A stretch of 34,878 nt of DNA from positions 17,501 through 52,378 of the forward strand of contig RPFO01001225.1 of assembly GCA_009746045.1 (NCBI GenBank). Reading direction: 5' to 3'. The position numbers and the translations under genes are program-made. The first letter of the stretch is position 1. Every line of letters begins with the position of its first letter. This document shows positions 1 to 10,921 of this stretch, one piece after another. Origin of the DNA: Mesostigma viride (lineage: Eukaryota; Streptophyta; Mesostigmatophyceae; Mesostigmatales; Mesostigmataceae). The notes under the pieces were generated by a model. It was not told the DNA's origin. It searched no databases and saw nothing but the letters and a program-made list of their open reading frames with translations.

Positions 1-745
1 CCCTAACCTTACGGCTGCAACAGCAAAGCCTCTAGCCATGTGCTGTATTGGACAAGGGAAACAAGGGAAACATCGAGATATCTGCGAGTGCTGGTGAGCG
101 ACTGCTTTCTCCAGCGGTCACAGACGATCGCAGTGCTTTCCACTTGCTTGCCATTTCCCCCTGTTGTTGACCCTACTATGATGCTGCATCAGACCACGTC
201 TTGAACGTTCCTGTCCCATCAGGGACCCCCTGTCATTCGGCCGCAGTGGGACATCCCCTCTCTCCTCTCCCACAATCGCATCACAGTGCCTGATGCCATG
301 CGGGATAAAGCCTAAAATGTCATGGAGCACTTCAAAAACGTCAGATAGCCTTAAACGTTTGCTACCAATTGTCCCTAGTTGAAACTAGGGTGCGTCCGCA
401 CGTCACGCCCACTGGCAGAGTGTAACATTCCTGTGTGCTCCGTCCACCCAGGGTGACAAACGAGGACAAGCCTCCTTACTGACGCCACGTCCATATTCGT
501 ACCTCCATGCCCATCTCCCCAATCACCGCGCGCGTGCAGTCCCGCACCGCCACTAGCCGATCCTTGCGAGAGGCTGCATGAAGCCACAAGAAAACGCATC
601 GTCAGCAATAAAATATTGCACATCACAACGAACTGCACATAATCACAACGTACTTACTGCACATCACACAGTGGGGTTGTGGCCATAAGAAAACAAACCC
701 ACATCGTAACAAATTACGATTGTGAACACACCACGGGTATCCCCC
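1..745. other. Intergenic stretch, no supported gene
   Basis: Short open frames occur on the minus strand here, but they start at arbitrary codons, have no domain-like composition and no convincing splice sites. The opening CCCTAACC resembles a telomere unit but is not repeated. I see no RNA gene. Confidence 0.5.
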
Positions 746-815
746 TGTATATATACCGCCTATCGTGTGTATATACCGCGTATTGTGTGTATATACCGCC
801 TATCGTGTGTATATT
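746..815. repeat. 20-bp tandem repeat, 3.5 copies
   Basis: Three copies of a 20-bp unit containing TATATACCGC and TATCGTGTG lie head to tail (746-765, 766-785, 786-805), followed by a partial fourth. Two positions vary in the middle copy. The array abuts the left arm of the inverted repeat at 817-852. Confidence 0.85.
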
Positions 816-816
816 C

Positions 817-1018
817 ATTGAGAATGATAAATTACGGAGGTGAGATGGGCATCGCGTATCGTGTAGTTTTGTGATGTAGTTAGTTGTACCTTGTGCAGCT
901 GGCGTGATCCTTGGATGTCCGTGTCAGATTCCTATTCATTTCTTCAGGGTTCTTCTTCTTTTCGAGGTTTTCCTTCTGTTGCATGCCAATCTCACCTCCG
1001 TAATTTATCATTCTCAAT
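817..1018. repeat. Inverted repeat with 36-bp arms
   Basis: The arms 817-852 and 983-1018 are reverse complements with one mismatch over 36 bases, separated by 130 bp. Weaker complementarity continues outward through the flanking TATCGTGTG-type sequence. A transcript would form a long hairpin. The layout could be a fold-back or MITE-like insertion, or a local inverted duplication; I saw no target-site duplication. Confidence 0.8.
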
Positions 1019-1663
1019 CAATATATATCGTGTATAGATATTGCGGGTATCCCCGTGTCGGGTTGGGGAAGGAGAGTAATCGGTGCGTGGGGGAGGAGAG
1101 TAATCGGTGCGTGGGGGAGGAGAGTAACCGGTGCGTGGGGGAGGAGAGTAATCGGTGCGTGGGGGAGGAGAGTAACCGGTCCGTGGGGGAGGAGAGTAAT
1201 CGGACCGTGGCGGAGGAGAGTAATCGGTGCGTGGGGGAGGAGAGTGATCGGTGCGTGGGGGAGGAGAGTAATCGGTGCGTGGGGGAGGAGAGTAACCGGT
1301 CCGTGGGGGAGGCGAGTAATCGGTGCGTGGGGGAGGAGAGTAACCGGTCCGTGGCGGAGGAGAGTAATCGGTGCGTGGGGGAGGAGAGTAACCGGTACGT
1401 GGGGGAGGAGAGTAATCGGTGCGTGGGGGAGGAGAGTAACCGGTCCGTGGGGGAGGCGAGTAATCGGTGCGTGGCGGAGGAGAGTAATCGGTGCGTGGGG
1501 GAGGAGAGTAACCGGTACGTGGGGGAGGAGAGTAATCGGTGCGTGGGGGAGGAGAGTAACCGGTCCGTGGGGGAGGAGAGTAATCGGTGCGTGGGGGAGG
1601 AGAGTAACCGGACCGTGGCGGAGGAGAGTAATCGGTGCGTATGGGAGAAGGCGCGCCGCACAT
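992..1663 (-). CDS. Possible extensin-like Pro-rich repeat exon
   Basis: Read on the minus strand, the minisatellite encodes (T/S)(D/G)YSPPPR about 23 times. Three of its six variable positions fall at fourfold-degenerate third codon positions (Arg CGC/CGG/CGT, Pro CCC/CCG, Ser TCT/TCG), so the SPPPR core hardly changes, whereas in the plus-strand frame (ESNRCVGE) the same variants change Cys to Ser/Tyr/Thr, Gly to Ala and Glu to Ala. SPPP blocks with Tyr are the hallmark of hydroxyproline-rich cell-wall glycoproteins of plants and green algae. The nearest in-frame ATG is at 1663, just ahead of the repeats, and gives no signal peptide, so an upstream exon would be needed. The C-terminus runs into the inverted repeat. 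It may be a relic or chance frame. Confidence 0.3.
   Translation of the reverse strand: MCGAPSPIRTDYSPPPRSGYSPPPRTDYSPPPRTGYSPPPRTDYSPPPRTGYSPPPRTDYSPPPRTDYSPPPRTGYSPPPRTDYSPPPRTGYSPPPRTDYSPPPRTGYSPPPRTDYSPPPRTGYSPPPRTDYSPPPRTDHSPPPRTDYSPPPRSDYSPPPRTGYSPPPRTDYSPPPRTGYSPPPRTDYSPPPRTDYSPSPTRHGDTRNIYTRYILIENDKLRR
1066..1645. repeat. 24-bp coding-length minisatellite, about 24 copies
   Basis: About 24 head-to-tail copies of a 24-bp unit run from 1066 to 1645, with the recognisable string GTGGGGGAGGAGAGTAA in most copies. Because 24 is a multiple of three, several frames stay open. Variant positions are few and recurrent: AAT/AAC, GGTGCG/GGTCCG/GGTACG/GGACCG, GGGGG/GGCGG, GAGAGT/GCGAGT and one AGTGAT. 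The arrangement of variants suggests blockwise expansion. Confidence 0.95.
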
Positions 1664-1756
1664 AAGATTCGCAGACGTCACGGGTGGGACGCGGGGAGGG
1701 GACGTATTATCAATTTGTGTGGGAGGCTGAACGCTGCACTTGGCATAAATATGCCT

Positions 1757-1858
1757 GGCTGGAATCCTTTTGCCACTCGGTTCTAAGGTTACATGTTCGG
1801 CGCTGGGTACATATTGGTCCGGGACCTTAGAGAGCCGAGTGGCAAAAGGATTCCGGCC
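1757..1858. repeat. Fold-back element with 20-bp perfect arms
   Basis: Arms 1761-1780 and 1835-1854 are perfect 20-bp reverse complements built on ATCCTTTTGCCACTCGG; matching continues with small gaps to 1757-1789 and 1824-1858. The loop is about 35-55 bp. The size suits a small fold-back or MITE-like element. Confidence 0.8.
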
Positions 1859-1945
1859 AATACTAATTACCGCCACTCGAAAATGTGTTGTAAGCAAAAG
1901 GTATTTCAAGGTCCCGCGGATGCCGCAGGGCGGGCTGGGGGGAGG

Positions 1946-4900
1946 AGAGTGAGTGGTCAGCCCACCACCCGTGGGCTGCTCTCACCGCAACTCGCGTTCG
2001 GCTGCAGGATGCAGCGAAGGTGCCCTCGAGACGGCGACAAAATGAACAGCGACCTAGGGCCTTGAACGGTTGAAGGAGTCACAACGTCCCTGGTTTTGTC
2101 GGTGAAAAGAAAGGGAAAACCTACTAAGCTAGAGAATGGTGTAAGCTAAGATTGATGGAGGCCGCCCTTGCAGAGACAAGCCGGGCAAGGGGACAGAACG
2201 TACAGTTGTCGGCGTCCTCCAATCGATGGGTATCGCAGACGTTGGCCAGGAACGCCGCCGCCACCGCCTCGCCCCTGTAGTGGCGTATTTGTGATTTTTA
2301 TTATAAAGGTGCATAAAGCACAGCGACCATGAGGACGACGAATAAGAAAGCATGAGAATGGGTACAGTGTGCGAGAGGGAAGCACAGTGAGATGATACTA
2401 CGTGAAAAGTCGATGTCGGAAGCGGCTGCCGTGCAACACATCATGTCGGGCAAAGTCGGGCCCTGCGCCTATGATACACACTCGAGCTTTCAGAGGAACC
2501 TTCTTGGGGACCATGTGCTTTTGACCATGATAGAGATGGGAGTTCTCTTTCTCGTAGGCAGTGTGGGGAAGCTGGGTATGAGAACAGACGAGTGTCGCCA
2601 GGCTTCTGGTGCCAGGCTTCAGGCCTCAGCGATGCTGCCATCCCAAAGTGCTAGGTAGTCATGCCCAAGCTCCTTCCCGCAAACACCCTCAAAACGGTTC
2701 CTATTTATACCGAATTTTCATTTATTTCCTTGTTCCTTTTCCTCTTATAGCATCTCCAGGTCTCGCATGGACACACACTGACATTGGATCTCATGCCAAA
2801 AGAAAAAATTTAATAAACATTCTCAGCATCAGACGACGGCCCGACGGCCGCTCCACATGCGCAAGATGCCTATGTAGCTTCCTTCAACACCTAGACAAAC
2901 TCGCGCCAAAAATGGCAGACTGCAGACCAGCTTACGCTTTGCCATCGGCACTGAAACGCCATGGAAAAGTGTTATGGCTAGCCTACTTCCTCATTAGTTC
3001 ATTGGGCTCCGTGTGCGACTCATCACACTCCCACCAGACGCACCATCCACCACCATCCACCACCATCCACCACCATGCTCCCCGACCTCCCCTGGCTGCA
3101 TTGGCTGCTATCATCCGCTTCATAGCTTCGAAGGGCAGCTGCCCGGCAGTCAATAGTGACCAGTATAGTGACCAAAGGGTACCCTGCTATAGCTGCGCAA
3201 GGCAACCACCCAGCGGTTACAGCGACCAGTATAGTGAGGGTTGTCAGTGGCGGTTTCATGCTATCGTAAGGCCTCGCAAGGCAACCATTCCGGCGGGTGG
3301 ATTTTCCCATCAAACAGGCCCTCAAGTGAACGTTTTTATGAGCACCCCGACGTACCAACCCCGGGCCTTGCTCTCTTCCGCGGCCTGCCTCCGCCGGTGC
3401 GCGTTCACTTCCTTGTCATGCTGCGCCTTGGCCCTGGGGAGGGATAGGCGAAAGACCATCCGAGGGGAAGTTGCAGCTGCCAGAAAGAAGCTCAGCTTAG
3501 CTCCTAGCAGCGGGTATGCAGACGACATAATGCACCGCTCAGGTCCAGCTGTGGACAAAGCAGACGACATTGTTTGGTAGACATCAACTCCACAAAGGCG
3601 TTGCAAGCATCGCGGTGTTCGTTGCTGATGGCATCTATACAGAGAGCGGACTGCAGATACAATTTCTTTTTTTGGCACAAAAGAGGAACAACCACCATAG
3701 GCGAGCATAGAATGGGGCTCTGATGCCTCACATGGCATAGTTGTGCCTGTCACCTACGCACATCGATAATGCATGTCCAATGCCTCACCTGGCTCAGTTT
3801 CGCCAATCTACTCAGCCGCATATGGCGCGGATCCCTCCATCAGCTACGCCTCACCTGGCATAGCGCTGCCTGTCGACAGCCCACGGGGATTATGCGCGTC
3901 AGCTACCCATCAGCAGCCGCCCCATCAGGTACCCCTCACCTGGCGTAGTTGCGCGCCCACGCGATCTCAGCAGGCGTCTTGGGGTGCGAGCCTGTTTCCC
4001 ACGCCCAACACCACCCACCCACGAAAAGCACGCACACGCACAGGCATGCCGGGGGGAGGGAGGGCCCACCTCCAGTGAGCACATGCGCCCAACACATCAT
4101 GCCCAGTCCGGCCCAGCCATCCCACCCGTGGCACCAGAAAAACGGCTAGAATTGCCCGAATGGGGCAGCGGGCGTGAATGAGGCAGAGGGAGTGAATGAG
4201 GCAGAGCGCAGGAATGGCAACAGCCTGAAGAAACCTCAGGGCCCCAGAACACAGGAAAACCAAGAACATAGGAAAACCAAGAACACTTGAAAAATGGGAA
4301 CACTTGAAAAACAAGCACACATGAAAACCAAGAATACAGGAAAGCGACGAACACGGGACCGCCAAGGACACAGGGACGACAAGAACACTCACCAAATGAG
4401 CACACCCAAGACCTTCAAGAACCATCGCAGCAGAGAGTAAGTCTTGGCCCAGAACAGAAACCATCTACAATAGATATGTGCGATAGATATGGAGCGAAGC
4501 ATGTTGCATCCAGCATCCCTTCCACCCATGGCCATGCGAGTGAAACAGTGGCTGAACTATGAGCGAGAGATGGCCCTGCACGTAGCCGCACCAGCCCACA
4601 GAATCTTGCCATGAACTTGTCATCTGTTTTTCTCCTGGTTGCCTCGTAGCCCATCGCCCAGCTTCCCACGGATCGTGACAGAAAAGACACAAACAGGGGA
4701 CAAGGTACAGAAGAGAGCAAGATGTGAGGAAGGGTCGCCTTTCCGCGGGGCGTACCTTTCCGCTGGGATGACGGATGACCCGAGCGAACACCAGCATAAG
4801 ATAGGTTTGGAGCCATAGCGGCGTGATTGCCACCACGCCGTTCCCAAACGTCGCAAAAGAGGCAGGGAGACAAGAAAAAAGCATGCGGCGCAGTTATTGC

Positions 4901-6392
4901 TCAGTTCAGACGAGACAAACGTTTGCTTTGTGATGTCCACGTGGCATGCATCAGGACAGAAGGCATCCCACACACCAAGAAGCAGCCACCATCCGCACAA
5001 CCAAAGGCCCTCAATCCGCACAGCGCCCCTCCTCTTTCACCCTGTGCCAAAATGGGTCGCTTATCAAAGCTACCTTGCTATCATGGAACCTGCTGGAGAT
5101 ATTGGTTGTTTTTTCCCAAAACCTTTTAAGTATAAAACTGGTTGAGCAAAGCCCACTGCAGGCCATGCCGAAGTGCCTGACAAAAGCTGTCCCTGCATTT
5201 GTTAAACAGCCGGCAATAGAACCTTGGGCGAGCAAAATGGTCGGGGTTCTACGGGTGGAGCGTTTTCGTGCCCTGCATCGGCAGTGCAGCGCAGAAAGCC
5301 AACAGAAGGGAAGGGAAACTAAGCATCCACAAAGGCAACTGATCGAAGAGTCGCGGGCGCGGCCATGGCTGCATACCCATGCCAATATTGCCATGACTGC
5401 GATGTTGTCTACGGAACCATGTACTGGAGGGCAATCCTGAGTTGGCGAGGAGATGTAGATGCCAGGGACACCCAGAGGATAGGATCAGGACCACCCAGTA
5501 AAAACCAACTTTGCAATTAGGTATCACACTGAAATCTACATGAGGACTCACATTGGGTCGAAACAGGCAACTACCATAGCGTGCTGCCGCTGCCGTGTGT
5601 TTTCCAATCGCGTTTGGAGCGTTTGACGAGGCCCGTACCCTAGCACGCTGCTGGGTGGGGTATTTACCTTGGCATGCTGCTGGGCGGGGTACATTCTACC
5701 AGGCAGCCACCTTGGCGCGTCGCTGCGGCATGTGGCGCAACGGCTGAGAACAAGCCTGAACACAATGGCAGCCTAAAGTAGATCGCACTGCCAGGGCAAC
5801 AAATGGCGAGAAAAGGCCGCTTACCTTGGCATGCTTTTCTGTGTGATCGCCCAGTTGATCCAAGTACCCCTGCAGCAACGCCGCAGCATCAATTCCATTA
5901 GCCGGTTCGCTCCCCTCGGCACTGCGCGTGTGGCACCCGGGGAAGCATGTGGGAACATCCATTACAGTAGGGGGGCACCCCGTTATAATTTTTATGTATA
6001 TATGTATACATTTTTGGTAATATTATATACATAATAACGATGTATATTTGGTATAGGTTTATTTGAATCCCCAGTAATCAGGGGGGCATGCGTTAGTATT
6101 AAAGGCACCCACGATGCTCGGATACTTGGTTCTTTCATACTGCTACAAAGAAAAAATGTCACAAAGAAATAATTACTAGCATCAATCAAGCATTGGCCAA
6201 GCACCCACTACCTATCTGCACGTAATGAGTGCCCCAACTTGTTGCCAAGTGGACTCGCATCGCTAGCATCGGTGGCCAAGCACCTACTACCTATATGTAT
6301 AATTTGCCCTAATAATAACTTCCCCGAACTAGCATTGCCAAGTGGACTCGCACTTCATAGCAGCTACTCGCATATTGCTACGCCGGCGTCAC
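1946..6392. other. Repeat-rich intergenic DNA without a supported gene
   Basis: Open frames of up to 323 codons exist (for example 2609-3580, + and 3967-4464, -), but their composition is biased by short repeats and none shows a motif or sensible start. Visible local repeats: a 10-bp CACCATCCAC repeat (3041-3076); a pair of GACCAGTATAGTGA copies (about 3158 and 3222); four diverged units containing CCTCACCTGGC (about 3725-3960); a 17-bp GTGAATGAGGCAGAG pair (4173-4207); loose ~16-bp units with GGAAAACCAAGAACA (4230-4350); and a diverged ~80-bp duplication starting GGCCAAGCACC at about 6192 and 6271. Positions 5985-6060 are AT-rich. Confidence 0.5.
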
Positions 6393-6812
6393 ATGATGGC
6401 AAGGAGAAGCCAGCGATCAACGGCCCAGCCCCAGCAGTCCTCGCGAAGGATCAAAACTTCAAAGGCCCAGAGCCCTCACCTGTCCTCGCTGGCCCCTTCC
6501 GCCGCCCCCCCCCCATCTGGATCCTCGTCCTCTTCCTTCTCTCCTTCGTTCCTGGCAGGTGTTGTGACGGGGGTTGTTGCTGGCACCGCAAACACGGCCA
6601 TGACCTCCGCCTTCTTCCTGGGAATAGCAGCCAAACAGGGCAATAGCGAGCAAGTGGGGAAGTACCGCCGTACAGTGATGTCACCAGGTGCATCATTCAT
6701 CATCCGGGGAATGAACCGTACGATACACGAGGCATGGTTCACCACAACCACAAGACTCCAAGGCATGGATAATTATAGTGACAGGACCCTGAGGCATGGG
6801 TCACTGTACTGA
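6393..6812 (+). CDS. Possible small membrane protein, function unknown
   Basis: From ATG 6393 (a second ATG follows at once) the frame gives about 139 residues. The N-terminus is rich in Arg, Ser, Gln and Pro with few acids, as in organelle transit peptides. Roughly residues 50-80 form a small-residue hydrophobic stretch (FLAGVVTGVVAGTANTA and on) that could be one membrane span with a G..G packing face. The last residues enter the 31-bp minisatellite, so the true end is probably earlier; a GTACCG donor-like site follows QVGK at about 6661. No family recognised. It could be one exon of a longer gene or non-coding. Confidence 0.3.
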   Translation: MMARRSQRSTAQPQQSSRRIKTSKAQSPHLSSLAPSAAPPPSGSSSSSFSPSFLAGVVTGVVAGTANTAMTSAFFLGIAAKQGNSEQVGKYRRTVMSPGASFIIRGMNRTIHEAWFTTTTRLQGMDNYSDRTLRHGSLY

Positions 6813-7490
6813 GGGGAGAAGGAGGCATGGGTCACTGTACTGAGGGGAGAAGGAGGCAGGGGTCATCACGCTGAGGGGAGAAGGAGGCAGGGGTCATCAC
6901 GCTGAGGGGAGAAGGAGGCAGGGGTCATCACGCTGAGGGGAGAAGGAGGCAGGGGTCATCACGCTGAGGGGAGAAGGAGGCAGAAGTCATCACGCTGAGG
7001 GGAGAAGGAGGCAGGGGTCATCACGCTGAGGGGAGAAGGAGGCAGGGGTCATCACGCTGAGGGGAGAAGGAGGCAGGGGTCATCACGCTGAGGGGAGAAG
7101 GAGGCAGGGGTCATCACGCTGAGGGGAGAAGGAGGCAGGGGTCATCACGCTGAGGGGAGAAGGAGGCAGGGGTCATCACGCTGAGGGGAGAAGGAGGCAG
7201 GGGTCATCACGCTGAGGGGAGAAGGAGGCAGGGGTCATCACGCTGAGGGGAGAAGGAGGCAGGGGTCATCACGCTGAGGGGAGAAGGAGGCAGGGGTCAT
7301 CACGCTGAGGGGAGAAGGAGGCAGGGGTCATCACGCTGAGGGGAGAAGGAGGCAGGGGTCATCACGCTGAGGGGAGAAGGAGGCAGGGGTCATCACGCTG
7401 AGGGGAGAAGGAGGCAGGGGTCATCACGCTGAGGGGAGAAGGAGGCAGGGGTCATCACGCTGAGGGGAGAAGGAGGCAGGGGTCATTATG
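6811..7490. repeat. 31-bp minisatellite, 22 copies
   Basis: Units of exactly 31 bp beginning GAGGGGAGAAGGAGGCA repeat without indels from 6811, the last copy starting at 7462. The first unit ends GGGTCACTGTACT instead of GGGTCATCACGCT, and one copy near 6982 reads CAGAAGTCAT; otherwise copies look identical. Such homogeneity points to recent expansion or ongoing conversion, so copy number probably varies among strains. Thirty-one is not a multiple of three, so it is not a coding repeat. Confidence 0.97.
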
Positions 7491-7764
7491 TGGCTAGAGC
7501 TACAAGTCTGCCAGGGGAACAGGTGGTGAAGCCTGCATCAAGGAGGGTAAGGAGGGTAATGAACCATGTCCCTTTGTTGAAGGAGGTAGGGATAAGACAG
7601 TACTGCAGCAGGTGTGTCCGTTGGAGATCGATGGACGACTGCAGAGGTGGGGCACACCAACACAGGCGTCCACAGACACAAACAGGCACTTACTGACATG
7701 CCCACAAAAAGTTTCTAACCGCAAACAGGCGTCCACAAACATCTGCCCACCAACAGCATGCCAG

Positions 7765-7839
<75 letters not shown>
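7765..7839. repeat. (CAT)25 microsatellite
   Basis: Twenty-five perfect CAT triplets. Frames through it encode poly-His or poly-Ser, but I see no surrounding gene that would use them. Confidence 0.98.
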
Positions 7840-7840
<1 letters not shown>

Positions 7841-8442
7841 TTCCTGCCTCCGCTGGCAAGTCACAGTCACGACAGAACACGTGCAAAGAAAACCAAAGTC
7901 CTTTAATCAAAGTGGGCATGAAGGCCATGGCGAGAGACCGGTCCCCCGTAGAAAAATAGCACACTTGGGCGAGTTTATTATTTTTTGGCGTTGGGAGTAT
8001 CGGGTTTTGGATCCTTTCGCCCAAACATTGACCATTCATGGCATGTAAAGCTCAATATCTGAGTGCCCTAATTGCGATCTATCGATTGCGCTACTTAGAC
8101 TTTATACTGGGCCCCCGAATGTACTACTAGGCCCGTCTTAACTTCGCCCATTTCATGCTAAGGGGCCAGCACAGAGCAAATTTCGCATGTCTGTCTGGTA
8201 GCCCAAGTACCACTCCACTGGATACGGGCTTTCCAGCATTTAAGGTATGATCCAGGATCCTCTCGCGAAGATCTGTCGATAACGCTACTCAGAGTAAAAT
8301 TCAGATGTGGTCTATGAGATCCAGTCTACGGTGGCAGACCGGTCTCTCGCAAATTCCTTAATATACAAACAAGTGACGAACGCCTTCATAAAAGCCAGTA
8401 ATAGTGCAGAATCGAACTGTATCCATGCATGATACGTCACAC
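7841..8442. other. No gene seen; two related short motifs
   Basis: No supported frame. A GCGATCTATCGATTGCGCTACTTAGA-like string near 8076 recurs in altered form near 8268 (GATCTGTCGATAACGCTACTCAGA-like), suggesting a diverged dispersed repeat. I could not fold either into a tRNA. Confidence 0.4.
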
Positions 8443-9150
8443 TCACATAGGTGCCAGGGAGGCCCCCAAGCTGACCCCCCGCTGGAACTGTGCATCGGTC
8501 TCTGCGTTCCACACAGTTAACGCCAACGGGTCCACATCCCCCCCATCACCTGCGGGGGCACCCCCGTCGCCATCAACCCCCGCATACAGCCCCGGGACCG
8601 CACCCGCGGCCTCTGGGGTGAGTAATCCTATCCGCCGCATCTCCAGCACCGACTTCCAGCCCTTGCTGGTCGGCTCATGCCCTCGTATCCGCCGCCATTC
8701 GTCACGGCGAGGGTCAAACTTGCTCGGGTCGTCATCCACGATGGCCCTGGGGGCGGCCGCCTGGGTCGCCGGCTTGACACCTGGCGCCGCGTGGCCGCCG
8801 CTGGACCCGCGGGAGCGACGCTTGCTGGTGACGGCGCCAGGTTTAAGAGACGCGGGCGCGGGGGCCCCTTTGCTGCCAGATCTGGCATTGCGGGATCGCT
8901 TGGATTTGCTGCTACTGGCGCCCGGCTGGGTGCCGGGTAGGTCAGAGGACGAGTTTCCGGCGGCATCTGCCACTGTGCCGAAGATCATGCTGCGGAGGGC
9001 GGCGCCGCCCTCGCCCTCGTCCCCCTCGCCGCCTTCCTCCTCCCCCTCGGGAGAGCCCCAGTGGAACCCACCCTCGTCGCCATCGCCCACCAGAGTCTGG
9101 TTTGCGACAAAAATAGATTTGACAGTCAGAGACACGGCACCAACCGCCAT
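8443..9150 (-). CDS. Hypothetical charged, disordered protein
   Basis: From ATG 9150 the minus frame gives 235 residues in strongly GC-biased sequence. In order: a short N-terminal segment starting MAVGAVSLTVKSIFVANQTL, an acidic Gly/Glu-rich stretch, a basic Ser/Lys/Arg-rich low-complexity centre, then a better-conserved-looking C-terminal part with SKFDPRRDEWRRIRGHEP and SKGWKSVLEMRRIGLL. The stop at 8443-8445 overlaps a consensus donor on the minus strand (GTGAGT, 8446-8441), so the frame may be a first exon ending at 8447 rather than a complete gene. The plus-strand frame over the same bases is Pro/Ser-rich and I take it as the shadow. Function unknown; a nuclear or RNA-binding role would be a guess. 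Confidence 0.45.
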   Translation of the reverse strand: MAVGAVSLTVKSIFVANQTLVGDGDEGGFHWGSPEGEEEGGEGDEGEGGAALRSMIFGTVADAAGNSSSDLPGTQPGASSSKSKRSRNARSGSKGAPAPASLKPGAVTSKRRSRGSSGGHAAPGVKPATQAAAPRAIVDDDPSKFDPRRDEWRRIRGHEPTSKGWKSVLEMRRIGLLTPEAAGAVPGLYAGVDGDGGAPAGDGGDVDPLALTVWNAETDAQFQRGVSLGASLAPM

Positions 9151-9440
9151 CGTTGAAACGCTTTTCGTACCCTAACCTCGCATGCAGAAAGAATGTCATT
9201 CATCGCCCTAGGCTGCCACGAGTATGAAATGGAGGTGACATGAGATCACGCAAGCAGATGATTCGATGACCGACAAACGTGACCTGAAAGGCATGAAAAC
9301 TGCACATACAAGCTGTCCACACACTGCATGAAAACCATCAACCGGTCATGTTTCCTGCCGCGAATACTGACCGTATTGTAGCGGACAGGGCGCAATTCGC
9401 CTAGCTAAACACGAAATAGGAGCAGTGCTAGCCATCCTTT

Positions 9441-9855
9441 ATGAAAAGATCTACAGCTCCGTCTGCCTCACACCACGCAAAAGCCCAGAAGCTAAAGACA
9501 AATGCCGGTACTCCAAAGGTGAGTAGGGACCCGCACGCCATTCCTATGAATCGATAGACATGATTTATGCTAATTCATGCCATGGTTCGTCTGCCATTTC
9601 CATACTCGCACTACCTGATCGGGTCACCGATCAGACTGCTGGCTGCCGCTCTAAAGGATACTGATAAAACTCACCTCGAGGCGGCTAATGAGGTATACTC
9701 TGATGACGAGCACGAAAAGAAGGAATAGTAAGATCCGGCGGTATTTCCTCATGGCACGTATGGCAAATTATGGCCGCCCAATAGGTGCAGCGCAAGGTGT
9801 CCCATCAGGCCACGTCAACTTCTATCGGGAGATTGCATTAAGATGCCAAGGATAG
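9441..9855 (+). CDS. Cluster of very short coding-like frames
   Basis: Three short pieces on one strand look protein-like. First, ATG 9441 runs 26 codons (basic, MKRSTAPSASHHAKAQKLK start) straight into a consensus donor, AAG|GTGAGT, at 9518/9519. Second, GCC-ATG-G at 9582 opens 48 codons ending in a charged tail (YSDDEHEKKE) with TAG at 9726-9728. Third, ATG 9751 opens 34 codons to TAG 9853-9855. They may be exons of one small gene, but phases between pieces one and two do not join at an obvious acceptor. No family recognised. Confidence 0.22.
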
Positions 9856-10921
9856 TTTTATGCGTATTCGGACCCATGCTGCATGTTAGCAAGCACGAGC
9901 TCACTCGGCATAACGGCTGCATCGATAAAATATAATGCGTATTTATATGGGTTATCATTCCCTCCCCCTAATAAATTATGTATTGCCGGGTTGCTGTGCC
10001 AAATCGGCATGGCCAGTTCGCCACTCGCCAGGAACCCTTTTCGCGCTAAATTGGTTCGGGAATCCGTCTCCCGCGAATTCAGCTAGCGACTGTAAAACGC
10101 GTCCCGGACCCGAGCCGTCCGAGCTCCAGATGCGTCTCAGCGCGTACCCGTGGGAACTGCTGGCAGTCACCGCGTCCGGGAAAACGGTGCCGCCGAGACG
10201 ACAGCCGTGAGCCGTCCCCGCCGGTCTGGATTGGTGGCATTCACCGGGGCACAGCACAATGTTGTTCAACTGTTTGCACTAATTAGCACACAAGCTCGGT
10301 GAAAGCTAAAAAAGGGTCCTGTTGTATAAGTAATTAGCAGGACCAATCGGTGAAGCCGTGAAGGCAATCACCGCCAAATCAATTTTTCTAAGGTCCACTT
10401 TCAGGCTCTCAGCCATTATGAAGGTTTTTCCGTGCAGAAGATGACCAAAATGCTGCTTGTAATTATTCCCAGGCACGGTGACACGGGAACGAAAACACTT
10501 GAGACGGGGCACAAATACATCTTGGCGACGTGCAGTCATGCCCTATGATCTCCAAAATTGTCCCGTTCGATAATCGCTTGCCTCTGCTTCCCCGAAGGCG
10601 GCATATGGAGGATGTGCAGTTGTCATGGTCATCGTACCCGGGGTGTTGAATTGCCGAGGCTGTTTGTGAGGACCATGCTCTAGCGCGAATGATAAATATA
10701 AATGAGGGCCTGCGGATGCTTGAAATAGACAGCATTGCGAGATGATTCTGCTAGGCGTACGGCCTGGCAGGAGGAGAAGAACAGCAAAAGCCCTGTCTTC
10801 CTGGGAATGCAACGCTCGACGCTTGTCCCGTCAATACAGCTAGCATTTTGCAGGTTGGGATTTATCCCTTCTGTGCAGGTGTTGCGACTAAATCTCAAGT
10901 GGTAAAACAACCCGATTGTCC
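9856..10921. other. Intergenic, upstream of the peptidase gene
   Basis: No supported gene. A GC-rich block lies at about 10,010-10,240. The sequence just before 10,922 must contain the promoter and 5' leader of the peptidase gene, but I see no clear TATA box or other named element. Confidence 0.4.

Noticed and set aside
1-10. Telomere-like CCCTAACC at the window start
   Set aside because: Only one unit; no repetition.
1055-1786. Plus-strand Arg/Gly-rich frame over the 24-bp minisatellite
   Set aside because: Variant bases cause replacements here but are largely silent in the minus-strand SPPP frame, so this is a shadow.
2609-3580. 323-codon plus-strand frame
   Set aside because: Non-ATG start (the codon is not a plausible initiator), repeat-driven composition and no recognisable motif.
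3967-4464. 165-codon hydrophobic minus-strand frame
   Set aside because: Hydrophobicity comes from antisense of A-rich ~16-bp repeats; no conserved segment.
8429-9175. Plus-strand Pro/Ser-rich frame
   Set aside because: The minus strand has an ATG, a donor consensus and more protein-like C-terminal segment; Pro/Ser richness is antisense of Gly/Glu/Arg codons.
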